From assembly GCA_035471785.1 (NCBI GenBank), contig DATIPQ010000007.1:1-37727 (forward strand): a DNA stretch of 37,727 nt. Reading direction: 5' to 3'. This DNA is from Acidobacteriota bacterium (GTDB lineage Bacteria; Acidobacteriota; UBA6911; RPQK01; DATIPO01). Shown here piece by piece: positions 23,033 to 30,435 of this stretch. How positions within the stretch are numbered: position 1 is the stretch's first letter; each line of letters begins with the position of its first letter. The position numbers and the translations under genes were made by a program. The notes below the pieces were generated by a model that saw only the letters and a program-made list of their open reading frames with translations, did no database searches and was not told the origin of the DNA.

Positions 23033-23038
23033 ATTATA
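23033..23038 (-). promoter_or_regulatory. Perfect -10 box upstream of the GWxTD operon
   Basis: The minus strand carries TATAAT (23038-23033), 28 nt before the ATG at 23004. A perfect TTGACA (23052-23047) sits only 8 nt upstream of it, too close for a normal -35. No good hexamer lies at 17 nt, so the true -35 contact is unclear and the TTGACA may belong to an activator-type arrangement or be chance. Confidence 0.4.
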
Positions 23039-23089
23039 CAGCCTGCTGTCAAAGGGCGGGTAGGGGGAGAGGGCGAGCGGGCCGGACTT

Positions 23090-23356
23090 CTACAATTCGC
23101 GTCCGAAGTACTCGTAGTTGATCTCGATGTAGTTCTGCCACTGATCGGGCACCTCGTCCTCGGGGAAGATGGCTTCCACCGGGCACTCGGGTACGCAGGC
23201 GCCGCAATCGATGCATTCCTCGGGATCGATATAGAGCTGCTTGGCTCCTTCGAATTCCTCCTCGTCGCTGCGCGGATGGATGCAGTCCACCGGGCAGGAG
23301 TCGACGCAGGCGGTGTCTTTGGTGTCAATGCAGGGTTCACAGATGATGAAGGTCAT
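23090..23356 (-). CDS. fdxA: 7Fe ferredoxin (3Fe-4S plus 4Fe-4S)
   Basis: 88 aa from the ATG at 23356, with an AAGGAG site 8 nt upstream. The first cluster motif is C9-x7-C17-x3-C21-P ('CIDTKDTACVDSCPVDC') and the second is C48-x2-C51-x2-C54-x3-C58-P ('CIDCGACVPECPVEAI'). Length, spacing and the C-terminal tail 'FPEDEVPDQWQNYIEINYEY' match the Thermus-type 7Fe ferredoxin. It is a cytoplasmic low-potential electron carrier; its partner enzyme is not in the window. An open frame continues upstream to 23800, but it runs through the promoter and is not coding. It is transcribed divergently from pbpC. Confidence 0.93.
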   Translation of the reverse strand: MTFIICEPCIDTKDTACVDSCPVDCIHPRSDEEEFEGAKQLYIDPEECIDCGACVPECPVEAIFPEDEVPDQWQNYIEINYEYFGREL

Positions 23357-23391
23357 CAGCGGTCTCCTTTTCTGGTTGCTGCCACCCTTCA

Positions 23392-23419
23392 AATGTAAAG
23401 AAAATTGGCTCCAGGTCAA
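23392..23419 (-). promoter_or_regulatory. Promoter for the ferredoxin gene
   Basis: On the minus strand the -35 TTGACC (23419-23414), a 16-nt spacer and the -10 TACATT (23397-23392) lie in an AT-rich block (23385-23468) that stands out in this GC-rich sequence. The predicted transcript starts about 30 nt before the ATG at 23356. Confidence 0.55.
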
Positions 23420-23499
23420 GTGCAAAAGTGATTTTTTAGGCTTTTTATACATTTTTGTAGAAAAATAAGCCCCGCTCGGCACTTTCCCGGGCAGACGGA

Positions 23500-23505
23500 T
23501 ACAAT
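23500..23505 (+). promoter_or_regulatory. Putative -10 box for a leaderless pbpC transcript
   Basis: TACAAT at 23500-23505 with a weak -35 TCGGCA (23476-23481, 18-nt spacer). The expected start of transcription, about 7 nt downstream, falls on or next to the ATG at 23513, and no Shine-Dalgarno is present. Confidence 0.35.
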
Positions 23506-23512
23506 AGTGAAG

Positions 23513-25681
23513 ATGACAAAGCGCCGACTCCTTCACCGGCTGGCCTGGGTCTTGGGCGGGCTGGCTTGTCTGGCAGGGCTGCTCTGGTGGGGGACGCTCC
23601 CCGAAGTGGAGTCCTTCCAGGCCGTGAAGGAGAACTTCAGCCGCTCTGACGCGGTCTTCCTGAGCCGGCAAAAAGAGGTGCTTCAAGAGGTCCGCGTCGA
23701 TATGCAGGGACGGCGCCTGCGCTGGACGCCACTGGCGGACATCTCCCCTGCTTTGAGAGAAGCCGTGCTGCTGGCCGAGGACCGGCGCTTTTTCTCTCAC
23801 GCGGGGGTGGATTGGAGAGCGGCGGCGGGCGCCGCAACGGATTGGCTGAGGGGTCAGGGACTACGCGGAGCCAGCACCATCAGCATGCAGGCCGCCGCCT
23901 TGATCGATCCCCGGCTGCGGGCCCAGGGACGCCGTTCCTGGATGCAGAAGTGGAATCAGGTGCTGACCGCCCGGGCCCTTGAGAGCAGTTGGAGCAAAGA
24001 GGAGATTCTGGAGGCTTACCTCAACCTGGTCTGGTTCCGCGGCGAACTGCAAGGGGTGGAAGCAGCCTCCCGCGGACTCTTCGGCAAGCGTCCCCACGGG
24101 CTGGAGCGGGCTGAGGCGGCGCTGGCGGCCGCCCTCATCCGCGCTCCCAACGCCTCCTGGGAGCAGGTGGCGCAGCGCGCCCAGTTACTCTGGGAGGGAG
24201 CCTCGCCGGCCCAGCGCCAGGAAATGGACGGCCTGGCGCGTCGGGCGTTGAGCGGGGGCTACCGCGTTGCGGGCCGGGCCGATGAGGCCTTTCACGCCGC
24301 CCGCCGGATGCTGGGCGGAGAAGAGTCGGGCGCCTCGCCCATTCATTCTACCCTGGACGCCCCATTGCAGCGCTATGCCGCTCAGGTTCTGCGCCAGCAC
24401 CTGGGCCATCAGGACGGACGCAACGTTTCCGACGGCGCCGTGCTGGTGGTCGACAACGCCTCGGGACAGGTCTTGGCCTACCTGGGAGGCAGCGCTGAGC
24501 TTTCCAGCGCCCGCTATGTGGACGGCGTGCAGGCCCTGCGCCAAGCCGGCTCGACGCTCAAGCCCTTCCTCTACGGACTGGCTTTCGAGCGGCGCCTCTT
24601 GACGCCGGCTTCGCTGCTGCGCGACGAGCCCATGGAGGTGGCGGTGGGGGGAAGCGTCTACCGTCCCCAGAACTACGACCAGAGCTTTCGGGGATGGGTG
24701 ACGGCGCGGGTGGCGCTGGCTTCTTCGCTCAACGTCCCCGCCGTTCAAGTGTGGCAGACGGTAGGAGGCGAGCCCTTTGTGGAACGCCTGCGCCGGCTGG
24801 GCATAGGTCCCCTGCTGGAGGCTGATTTCTACGGACCTTCGCTGGCCCTGGGATCGGCCGAAGTCCGTTTGTGGGACATGGTCAACGCCTACCGGACGCT
24901 GGCCAACGGCGGCCTTTGGACGCCCCTCACCCTGCGCCTGTCGGGCCGGGACGCGGCCGAGGACGCACCCCGCAGGGTCTACACGCCGGAGGCGGCCTTT
25001 TTGTTGGGCCGCATCCTCTCCGACCGCCAGAGCCGGGCCGCCACCTTCGGCCTGGAAAGCGCGCTGGCCACCCGCTTCTGGACCGCCGTCAAGACGGGAA
25101 CCAGCAAGGACATGCGCGACAACTGGTGCTTGGGCTATTCCAGCCGCTACACGGTGGGGGTGTGGGTGGGCAACTTCTCGGGAGAGCCCATGTGGGACGT
25201 CAGCGGCGTCACCGGAGCGGCCCCGGTCTGGCTCGACCTCATGAACCGTCTTCACGAGAGCCTCCCCAGCCAGCCTCCGGATGCTCCCCCAGGGGTGGTG
25301 GAAGCGCGGGTTAGGATGGCGCTGCAAGGGGAGGTGAGCAAGGAGTGGTTTTTGCGCGGCAGCCAGCCGCGCGAGGTGCGCCCGCGTCCGGCCGCTGCCG
25401 CAGCCGCCCGCATTCTCTCGCCGGCTGCCGACACCGTCTTCGCCCTCGATCCCGAGATTCCCGACAAGCGGCAACGCCTCTTCTTTCGCCTCGACGACTG
25501 TCCCCACTGCCGCTGGCGCCTCAACGGAGAGGATCTGGGGCCGGCCTCGGCAAAGATCTCCTGGAAGCCGGTGCCCGGACGCCACCTGCTGCAACTGATC
25601 GGCTGTCCCCCGTCTCAAGCCTCCTGCAACGGTCCTGTGCTCGACGCCGTCACTTTCCAGGTGCGCGGCTCATTGGATTAA
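23513..25681 (+). CDS. pbpC: Penicillin-binding protein 1C (bifunctional PBP)
   Basis: 722 aa from the ATG at 23513; a GTG two codons upstream is possible, and neither has a ribosome site. Parts in order: a membrane anchor (about 8-28), a GT51 glycosyltransferase domain with 'AVLLAEDRRFFSHAGVDW' (catalytic Glu about 89) and 'GASTISMQAAALIDPRL', a transpeptidase domain with the SxxK motif in 'QAGSTLKPFLYG' (Ser about 347), the SxN motif in 'ASSLNVPAVQ' and 'KTGTSKDMRDNWCLGYS' (Lys about 527), then the C-terminal BiPBP_C domain with 'LDDCPHCRWRLNGEDLG'. PBP1C polymerises glycan and is thought to crosslink poorly in E. coli. The alpha-2-macroglobulin gene often beside pbpC is absent here; HEAT-repeat proteins lie next to it instead. 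A terminator follows. Confidence 0.95.
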   Translation: MTKRRLLHRLAWVLGGLACLAGLLWWGTLPEVESFQAVKENFSRSDAVFLSRQKEVLQEVRVDMQGRRLRWTPLADISPALREAVLLAEDRRFFSHAGVDWRAAAGAATDWLRGQGLRGASTISMQAAALIDPRLRAQGRRSWMQKWNQVLTARALESSWSKEEILEAYLNLVWFRGELQGVEAASRGLFGKRPHGLERAEAALAAALIRAPNASWEQVAQRAQLLWEGASPAQRQEMDGLARRALSGGYRVAGRADEAFHAARRMLGGEESGASPIHSTLDAPLQRYAAQVLRQHLGHQDGRNVSDGAVLVVDNASGQVLAYLGGSAELSSARYVDGVQALRQAGSTLKPFLYGLAFERRLLTPASLLRDEPMEVAVGGSVYRPQNYDQSFRGWVTARVALASSLNVPAVQVWQTVGGEPFVERLRRLGIGPLLEADFYGPSLALGSAEVRLWDMVNAYRTLANGGLWTPLTLRLSGRDAAEDAPRRVYTPEAAFLLGRILSDRQSRAATFGLESALATRFWTAVKTGTSKDMRDNWCLGYSSRYTVGVWVGNFSGEPMWDVSGVTGAAPVWLDLMNRLHESLPSQPPDAPPGVVEARVRMALQGEVSKEWFLRGSQPREVRPRPAAAAAARILSPAADTVFALDPEIPDKRQRLFFRLDDCPHCRWRLNGEDLGPASAKISWKPVPGRHLLQLIGCPPSQASCNGPVLDAVTFQVRGSLD

Positions 25682-25683
25682 GG

Positions 25684-25730
25684 GCCCAACTCGCAAGTCC
25701 GGATTGGGGGGTTGGGCTAGGGCTTTTTTT
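25684..25730 (+). terminator. Terminator of pbpC
   Basis: GCCCAAC (25684-25690) pairs with GTTGGGC (25711-25717) around a 20-nt loop, followed 6 nt later by seven T residues (25724-25730). The right arm reaches the last base of the convergent HEAT-repeat gene, so the structure overlaps the 3' ends of both genes. Confidence 0.55.
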
Positions 25731-27204
25731 CCAGTTCTTTGGCCAATTCGATCAAGGCCTGTTTGGCCTGCGGGTGGGAGCTGTCGCCCAACTCCCGGAT
25801 AGCGGCTTTGCGCAGGCGCAGGCTGGGATGGGTGCGGGCGATGGAGACCACCGTGTCGACTCCGCGGCCTTGAGGAATGTTGAGCAGGGCCTCCAGGGCC
25901 TCGCGCTGCACCCGGTAGTCGGCGTCGTTTTCGGCCACCCGCTGCAAGGTGGGCAGGATTCTCTCCGAGGCCTGGCGTCCCAGTTGCTCCAGCGCTTCCC
26001 GGCGGACGGCCGGCTGGGCGTGAGATTCCGCCGTGGCGATGAGCGTGGACAAAGTGTCCTGGGCGGGGAAGCGGGCCAGGGCCTCAACCGCCTCCTTCTG
26101 GGCGCTGGCCGGAATGTCGGCTTGCAGCGCTTCTTGCAGGACCCTGCGTGCCGGGGCGTCCTTGCGTTTGCCCAGGGATTCGGCGGCTTCGCAGCGGACT
26201 TTCTCGTCCGGGTGCTGGAAGAGGACGCGCCGCAGGGCATTGAGCCCCTGGTCGTCGGCAAAGTAGGCCAGGGATTCCACCGCCTCCCGGGCTACGCGGG
26301 AATTGCTGTCCTCGAAGGCGCTTTGCTGCAGCGCCTGGACGGACCGCTCGGTCTTGTGACGGCGCAATTGCTCGGCGGCTTCCCGGCGCAGGTCGGGCTC
26401 GCCGTTCTCGCGCAGCACTTCGATCAGGGCCGCTTCGGCGCGGGCCAGGGATATGGCTCCCAGGGCCTCGACGGCCTCTTTGCGCACGGCCGCGGAAGCG
26501 TCGTTTTGCAACGTCCGCTGCAGCAGGCCCACCGACTCGGGGGTCTGCACCATGCGCAGTCCTTCGGCGGCCTCGCGGCGGACGTCCGCCGACTCTTCGT
26601 GCGAGAGCACCTGCTGCATGAAGGCAAGCGCTTGCCGGGGCAGGTCGTGGAAGGCTGCCGCCTCAACCACTTCCTTGCGGGCTTTTTCCGCCTCTTCGCC
26701 TTGATAGAGGCTGCGCATCAACCTGAAACCTTCTGCCGCTTCCACCTGCCCCGCCCACACCAGCGGATGGTCCTCCAGCGGAAAGGGGAACTCGACGTTG
26801 CCGCGCACCATGTTGCGCAGTTGGTGGGCGGCGCCGTCCTCGCTCTTGAAGTAAAGCAGGACGGCCACGGTTTTCTGCACCATTTCCTCGGGATCGGGGC
26901 TGAAGTGATCTTCGAACACCGTGGCGGGATCGTCGAGCAGGGGCAGCAGTGAGCGGCCGTAGGTGGAGACCAGTCCGTCGCGCAGGGTCATGCGGTAGGA
27001 GTTGAGCACGTGGGCGTCCCGGCGCATGTTGCGGCGGAAGGCATAGCCGAACCAGAAGGCGTCCTGGGAGGAGGCTTGGGACTGCCCGCGGGCCCACTCC
27101 AGTTTTTGTTCCAGAGCGCCCTGAGGCGCCCGCTCCAGGTTCTGAGCCAGGCCTGTCAGGCTCAGCAGCAAGAAAGTCAGGCAAAGGATTACTCTTCTTT
27201 TCAT
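25717..27204 (-). CDS. Exported HEAT-repeat protein (sigma operon, gene 4)
   Basis: 495 aa. A signal peptide covers residues 1-21 ('VILCLTFLLLSLTGLAQN'). Residues about 25-170 form a unique N-terminal part ('FWFGYAFRRNMRRDAHVLNS', 'TVAVLLYFKSEDGAAHQLRN'). From about 175 to the end there are roughly ten HEAT/PBS-type repeats of about 31 residues with the recurring pattern 'VRREAAEGL', 'VRKEAVEALG', 'LRREAAEQL', 'VAREAVESL', 'VRCEAAESLG'. Such solenoids bind other proteins. It is the last gene of the sigma/anti-sigma operon, 66 nt after a sister HEAT gene, with a good ribosome site (GAGGAGAG). It is predicted periplasmic. No enzymatic residues are seen. Confidence 0.88.
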   Translation of the reverse strand: MKRRVILCLTFLLLSLTGLAQNLERAPQGALEQKLEWARGQSQASSQDAFWFGYAFRRNMRRDAHVLNSYRMTLRDGLVSTYGRSLLPLLDDPATVFEDHFSPDPEEMVQKTVAVLLYFKSEDGAAHQLRNMVRGNVEFPFPLEDHPLVWAGQVEAAEGFRLMRSLYQGEEAEKARKEVVEAAAFHDLPRQALAFMQQVLSHEESADVRREAAEGLRMVQTPESVGLLQRTLQNDASAAVRKEAVEALGAISLARAEAALIEVLRENGEPDLRREAAEQLRRHKTERSVQALQQSAFEDSNSRVAREAVESLAYFADDQGLNALRRVLFQHPDEKVRCEAAESLGKRKDAPARRVLQEALQADIPASAQKEAVEALARFPAQDTLSTLIATAESHAQPAVRREALEQLGRQASERILPTLQRVAENDADYRVQREALEALLNIPQGRGVDTVVSIARTHPSLRLRKAAIRELGDSSHPQAKQALIELAKELEKKP

Positions 27205-27270
27205 CTTCTCTCCTCTCGAATTTTGGACGTGGCCGAGAGATTCCGGTTGGCCCGATCTGGCAGTCGGCTC

Positions 27271-28665
27271 CTAGTTGCGGTTGAGGATCTCTACCAGCGC
27301 CTGTTTGGCGGCCGGGGTGCCAATTTCGCCCAGCGAGTTGACGGCCGCGCGGCGGACCGCCGTATGAGCGTCCTCCATGGCGGCTTTCTTGAGGGCCTCC
27401 ACCGAGCGGTCGTCATTGAATTCGCCCAGCCCGCGGGCCGCTCGCAGGCGGCAGGCGTGGCTGCGGTCCTGGCCCAGGATCTGGGCCAGCGTGAGCAGGG
27501 ATTCCTCGCTGCGGAACTCGTCCAGCATTCGTACGGCGGTTTCGCGCATCACCGGGCTGGCGGCATTGAGGGCCAGATCGCGGACGAAGGGAAAGGCAAT
27601 CTCGTCGTCCATGTCGGCGATCGCGGCCAGCGCCGTCTTGCGGACTTCGTTGTCGCCGTGTGACATGACCAGTTCCCTCAAGAAAGGCAGCACCATCTCG
27701 GAGGGGAAGTCGTCGCCCAGGACCAGGAGCGCGCGCCGCCGCGTCCTCTCCAGCACGGCTTGTTCGAAGACCTGGCGCAGGGCATCGAAGCCCGCCTGGT
27801 CATTGATATCGCCGATGGCTCCCAGGGCGGCCCGTCCCATCACTTCCTGCTCGCTTTGGATGGCGATCTGGGTCAGGTAAGCGAGTTCCTGGCGGGCCGC
27901 CAGTTCGCCGATGCTGCGGACGGCGTAGGCCCGGTTCTCATGAGGCTGGGAGGCGTCTGCCGCGATTTCTTTGAGGAAGGGAACCACGTCGGCTTCGCCT
28001 TCCCGCTCGCCCAGCGAGCGCAGGGCCCGCTGGCGGACTTTGTGAGAGGCGTCATTGCGGGCGATTTCCATCAGGGACTGAGTGGCCCGCTCGCTGCGGA
28101 AGTCTTCCAGCACCCGTGCCACGCGCTCGCGCACGTCCTCTCTTTGGCTGCGGCGGTAGAGTTCGAGTACGGCTTCCAGCGACTCGTCGTCCCCGATGTC
28201 TTCCAGGGCCGAGATGGCCATCAAGGCCAGTTCCTCGTCCTGCCCCTCCCGCATGGCCGACACTTTTTCGGCGTACTGGTCCATTCCTTGGCGGGCCAGG
28301 GTATGCCCGATGGTGATCATCTGGGCCTCGGCGTCGTCGCGGTAGCGTGTATTGGGATGCCGTTCGACCAAGGATTCGTAGCATCCGAAGGCTTGGGGAG
28401 TGTCTCCATCGCGCTTGACCTGAATGGTGCACAGCCAGTACTCGGAGTCATCGGCCCAGCGGCTCTTGGGGTAGCGTTGCAGCAGGTTGCGGAAGCCGGC
28501 CTCGGACTGGTCGTAATTCTCGGCCAGGTAGAGGTTCCAGGCACTTTGATAGAGCTTGGCGGCCTCCTCCTGGGCTTCGTTGGCGGCCCGGGAATTGGCG
28601 GGCGCCGCCAGGGAGGCCATCGTCAAGCTGAGCCAAACCGAGAGAATGATTTTCAGGGTTCGCAT
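27271..28665 (-). CDS. Exported TPR plus HEAT-repeat protein (sigma operon, gene 3)
   Basis: 464 aa. A signal peptide spans about 1-27 ('IILSVWLSLTMASLAAPANS'). Residues 36-115 hold two TPR-like units: 'YQSAWNLYLAENYDQSEAGF' then 'LLQRYPKSRWADDSEYWL', and 'AFGCYESLVERHPNTRYRDD', resembling the YbgF/BamD type of periplasmic TPR. From about 150 on there are about nine HEAT repeats ('VRERVARVLEDF', 'VRQRALRSLGE', 'VRKTALAAIADM', 'VMRETAVRMLDEF', 'VRRAAVNSLGEIG'). The protein probably acts as a scaffold in the periplasm. The ATG at 28665 has a GGAG site. It lies 46 nt downstream of the anti-sigma gene and is similar in its repeat part to the next gene, suggesting duplication. Confidence 0.88.
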   Translation of the reverse strand: MRTLKIILSVWLSLTMASLAAPANSRAANEAQEEAAKLYQSAWNLYLAENYDQSEAGFRNLLQRYPKSRWADDSEYWLCTIQVKRDGDTPQAFGCYESLVERHPNTRYRDDAEAQMITIGHTLARQGMDQYAEKVSAMREGQDEELALMAISALEDIGDDESLEAVLELYRRSQREDVRERVARVLEDFRSERATQSLMEIARNDASHKVRQRALRSLGEREGEADVVPFLKEIAADASQPHENRAYAVRSIGELAARQELAYLTQIAIQSEQEVMGRAALGAIGDINDQAGFDALRQVFEQAVLERTRRRALLVLGDDFPSEMVLPFLRELVMSHGDNEVRKTALAAIADMDDEIAFPFVRDLALNAASPVMRETAVRMLDEFRSEESLLTLAQILGQDRSHACRLRAARGLGEFNDDRSVEALKKAAMEDAHTAVRRAAVNSLGEIGTPAAKQALVEILNRN

Positions 28666-28711
28666 AGTTCTCCTTCTTTCTCTTTTATCTCTTCAAGAAT
28701 TGAGGCGGCCT

Positions 28712-29557
28712 TCAGGCGGCCTCTTTGCTTTTCGTATCCTTCTGGGGGACCACCGGGTGGGGACGGATCTTCTGCAACTGGATCTTGATGAGGATGCCGC
28801 TGCTTTCCACACCCTGTCGGATGATTTCGATGCCTTCCACGTCGTGTTGAGCTTCCAGATTGGCGATCTGGCGCAGGATGCTTTCCAGGTCGGCGATCAG
28901 CTCCACCACTTCGCGGCTTTCCCGGTCATCCAGGCTGCCCCGCAGGTAGCTGGCTTCCTCCAGCAGGCGGCGCGAAAGCTGCTTTTGGGGAGCCAGGTCG
29001 AAGGACTCGATGCCTTCGGCTTCGGGGTCGAGATTGGCCAGCCCCACCAGCAGCGCCTGGGAGCTGGAGACGTAACCTCCTACGCGGAGGGCCAAGGCCT
29101 CGGTGGGTGAAGGGCTGTCGGCTCCGTCAGCGGTCGCGTCGGTGGCCGAGGCCAGGTCGGCGGGTCCTCCATCGACCGAGGGGCCGCGGTCGATGGTCAT
29201 GCGTCCGATGACGACGCCCAGGGCGATCAAGGCGATCCCCGCCGCCATCTGCATCAGCCACCGGCGATTGCTGCGGGAGTCTGAGCTGGTAAACGGCTGG
29301 GTCTTGGTTTCCCGGGCGCTGTGCAGGATCTGGTCTTGCAGGCGCCGCAGCGAAGAGGCCGTCTCCGGCGAGTCCTCAGCGGGCTGAGGGCGTTGGCGCC
29401 GGCTCATGACCTCCAGGGTGGCGCGCAGCGATTCGAATTCGCGCCGGCACCCGGCGCAGGACTTGAGATGGGCTTGAAGGCTTCTTTGGCGGTGTTGGTC
29501 CAGTTCGCCGTAGAGTCCTTCTAGGAAATCTTCTTGTATTTGGGCGCAAGTTCTCAT
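28712..29557 (-). CDS. Zinc-finger anti-sigma factor, membrane-anchored
   Basis: 281 aa from the ATG at 29557, with a GGAGGG site upstream; the open frame extends further but overlaps the sigma gene. The N-terminal cytoplasmic part holds the ZAS zinc motif H30-x3-C34-x2-C37 ('AHLKSCAGCRREFESL') and an early Cys4, as in ChrR/RsrA-type anti-sigma factors. One membrane helix lies at about 100-119 ('WLMQMAAGIALIALGVVIGR'). The periplasmic part has an acidic linker and a helical region ('QLSRRLLEEASYLRGSLDDR', 'VELIADLESILRQIANLEAQ'). It should hold the adjacent ECF sigma factor inactive until an envelope signal arrives. Its start overlaps the sigma stop by 4 nt (ATGA), so synthesis of the pair is coupled. 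Confidence 0.9.
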   Translation of the reverse strand: MRTCAQIQEDFLEGLYGELDQHRQRSLQAHLKSCAGCRREFESLRATLEVMSRRQRPQPAEDSPETASSLRRLQDQILHSARETKTQPFTSSDSRSNRRWLMQMAAGIALIALGVVIGRMTIDRGPSVDGGPADLASATDATADGADSPSPTEALALRVGGYVSSSQALLVGLANLDPEAEGIESFDLAPQKQLSRRLLEEASYLRGSLDDRESREVVELIADLESILRQIANLEAQHDVEGIEIIRQGVESSGILIKIQLQKIRPHPVVPQKDTKSKEAA

Positions 29558-30186
29558 TGCGATCCCTCCAATCCGGGCATTCCCGATGCACCCGTCCCGA
29601 CCTCGGGACGGTAGGCGGCCAATTGATCGCGCAGCCGCCGGATGGCGCGGAATAAGGTCGTTTTGACGGTTCCTTCGCTGCAGGAGAGCACTTCGGCGAT
29701 TTCCCGCAGCTTGAGGTTCTGGTAGTGGCGCAGCACGAAGACCGAGTGCTGGCGCGGAGAAAGCGTTTTCAAGGCTCTGCGGATGTCCTCCTGGATTCCC
29801 GCCGAACGCACTCTGCGTTCGGGGTTGCCTTGCGGGGAACGGTCGGCGGGCGGCTTGAAGTGAAGCACGCTCCGCTCGTCGTCCCAACTGTCGTAATCGC
29901 GCATGGCGGCCTCCGATTTCTTGCGCACCTTGTCGATGTGGGTGTTGACGGCGATGCGGTAGAGCCAGGTGCCGAACTGGGCCTCGCCGCGGAACTTCTT
30001 GAGCGACTTGTAGGCCTTGATGAAGACTTCCTGCACCAGGTCTTCGGCGTCATGGTGATTCCCGGTCAGGTCGAGCGCCAGGAAGAAGATCTTCTCGCTG
30101 TGCTCTCCCACCAGGTTTTCGAAGGAAGGCATCCTGTCCGCCGCCTCGTTCAATCTCCCCCCCATGCCGATCGCGATACTAGCCAT
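29554..30186 (-). CDS. ECF-type RNA polymerase sigma factor
   Basis: 210 aa from the ATG at 30186, chosen because it has a GAGGAG site 3-5 nt upstream; an upstream ATG at 30237 lacks one. Region sigma-2 spans about 21-90 ('DLTGNHHDAEDLVQEVFIKA', 'FGTWLYRIAVNTHIDKVRKK'), and region sigma-4 about 133-188 ('LSPRQHSVFVLRHYQNLKLR', 'EIAEVLSCSEGTVKTTLFRA'). This is the RpoE-like layout. It directs polymerase to envelope-response promoters; ECF genes usually activate their own operon. It is the first gene of sigma/anti-sigma/TPR-HEAT/HEAT. A TACAAT box (30267-30262, minus strand) lies upstream without a convincing housekeeping -35, so an autoregulatory ECF promoter is possible. Confidence 0.93.
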   Translation of the reverse strand: MASIAIGMGGRLNEAADRMPSFENLVGEHSEKIFFLALDLTGNHHDAEDLVQEVFIKAYKSLKKFRGEAQFGTWLYRIAVNTHIDKVRKKSEAAMRDYDSWDDERSVLHFKPPADRSPQGNPERRVRSAGIQEDIRRALKTLSPRQHSVFVLRHYQNLKLREIAEVLSCSEGTVKTTLFRAIRRLRDQLAAYRPEVGTGASGMPGLEGSQ

Positions 30187-30435
30187 TATCTCCTCGCACA
30201 CCCCCTTAGTCGAAGCGGGGTTGCGATTGGTTGACATCCACAGCTCTCATCGGACTGGAAAATTGTAGTTCGGCCTCGCGGGTCATTGGCCTTGCGTTGT
30301 GCATTTCTGGCGGCTATTGATGTCAGCGCCCTCCGGGCTGCCAGGCAACAGGCGTGCAGTCAGGTGGATTTGGTAGACTTTGGGGGCTGGGCTTGGTGTG
30401 TTTCGGGGTGGCGAGGCAGTTTGAGTGAGGTCATG
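30187..30435. promoter_or_regulatory. Divergent control region between the sigma operon and the third HEAT gene
   Basis: 249 nt shared by two divergent transcripts. For the sigma operon, TACAAT lies at 30267-30262 (minus). For the HEAT gene, a weak TTGCGT followed after 17 nt by TATTGA can be read on the plus strand. No paired AAC/CGTC ECF motif was found by eye, so autoregulation by the ECF factor is only inferred. No gene is seen here. Confidence 0.35.

Noticed and set aside
23033-23052. TTGACA and TATAAT as one promoter for the GWxTD genes
   Set aside because: The spacer is 8 nt, far from 16-18, so the two hexamers cannot act together as a standard sigma-70 promoter; only the -10 is kept as a candidate.
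23357-23800. N-terminal extension of the ferredoxin frame
   Set aside because: It runs through an AT-rich promoter block and into pbpC; the ATG at 23356 has a proper ribosome site and gives the standard 7Fe ferredoxin length.
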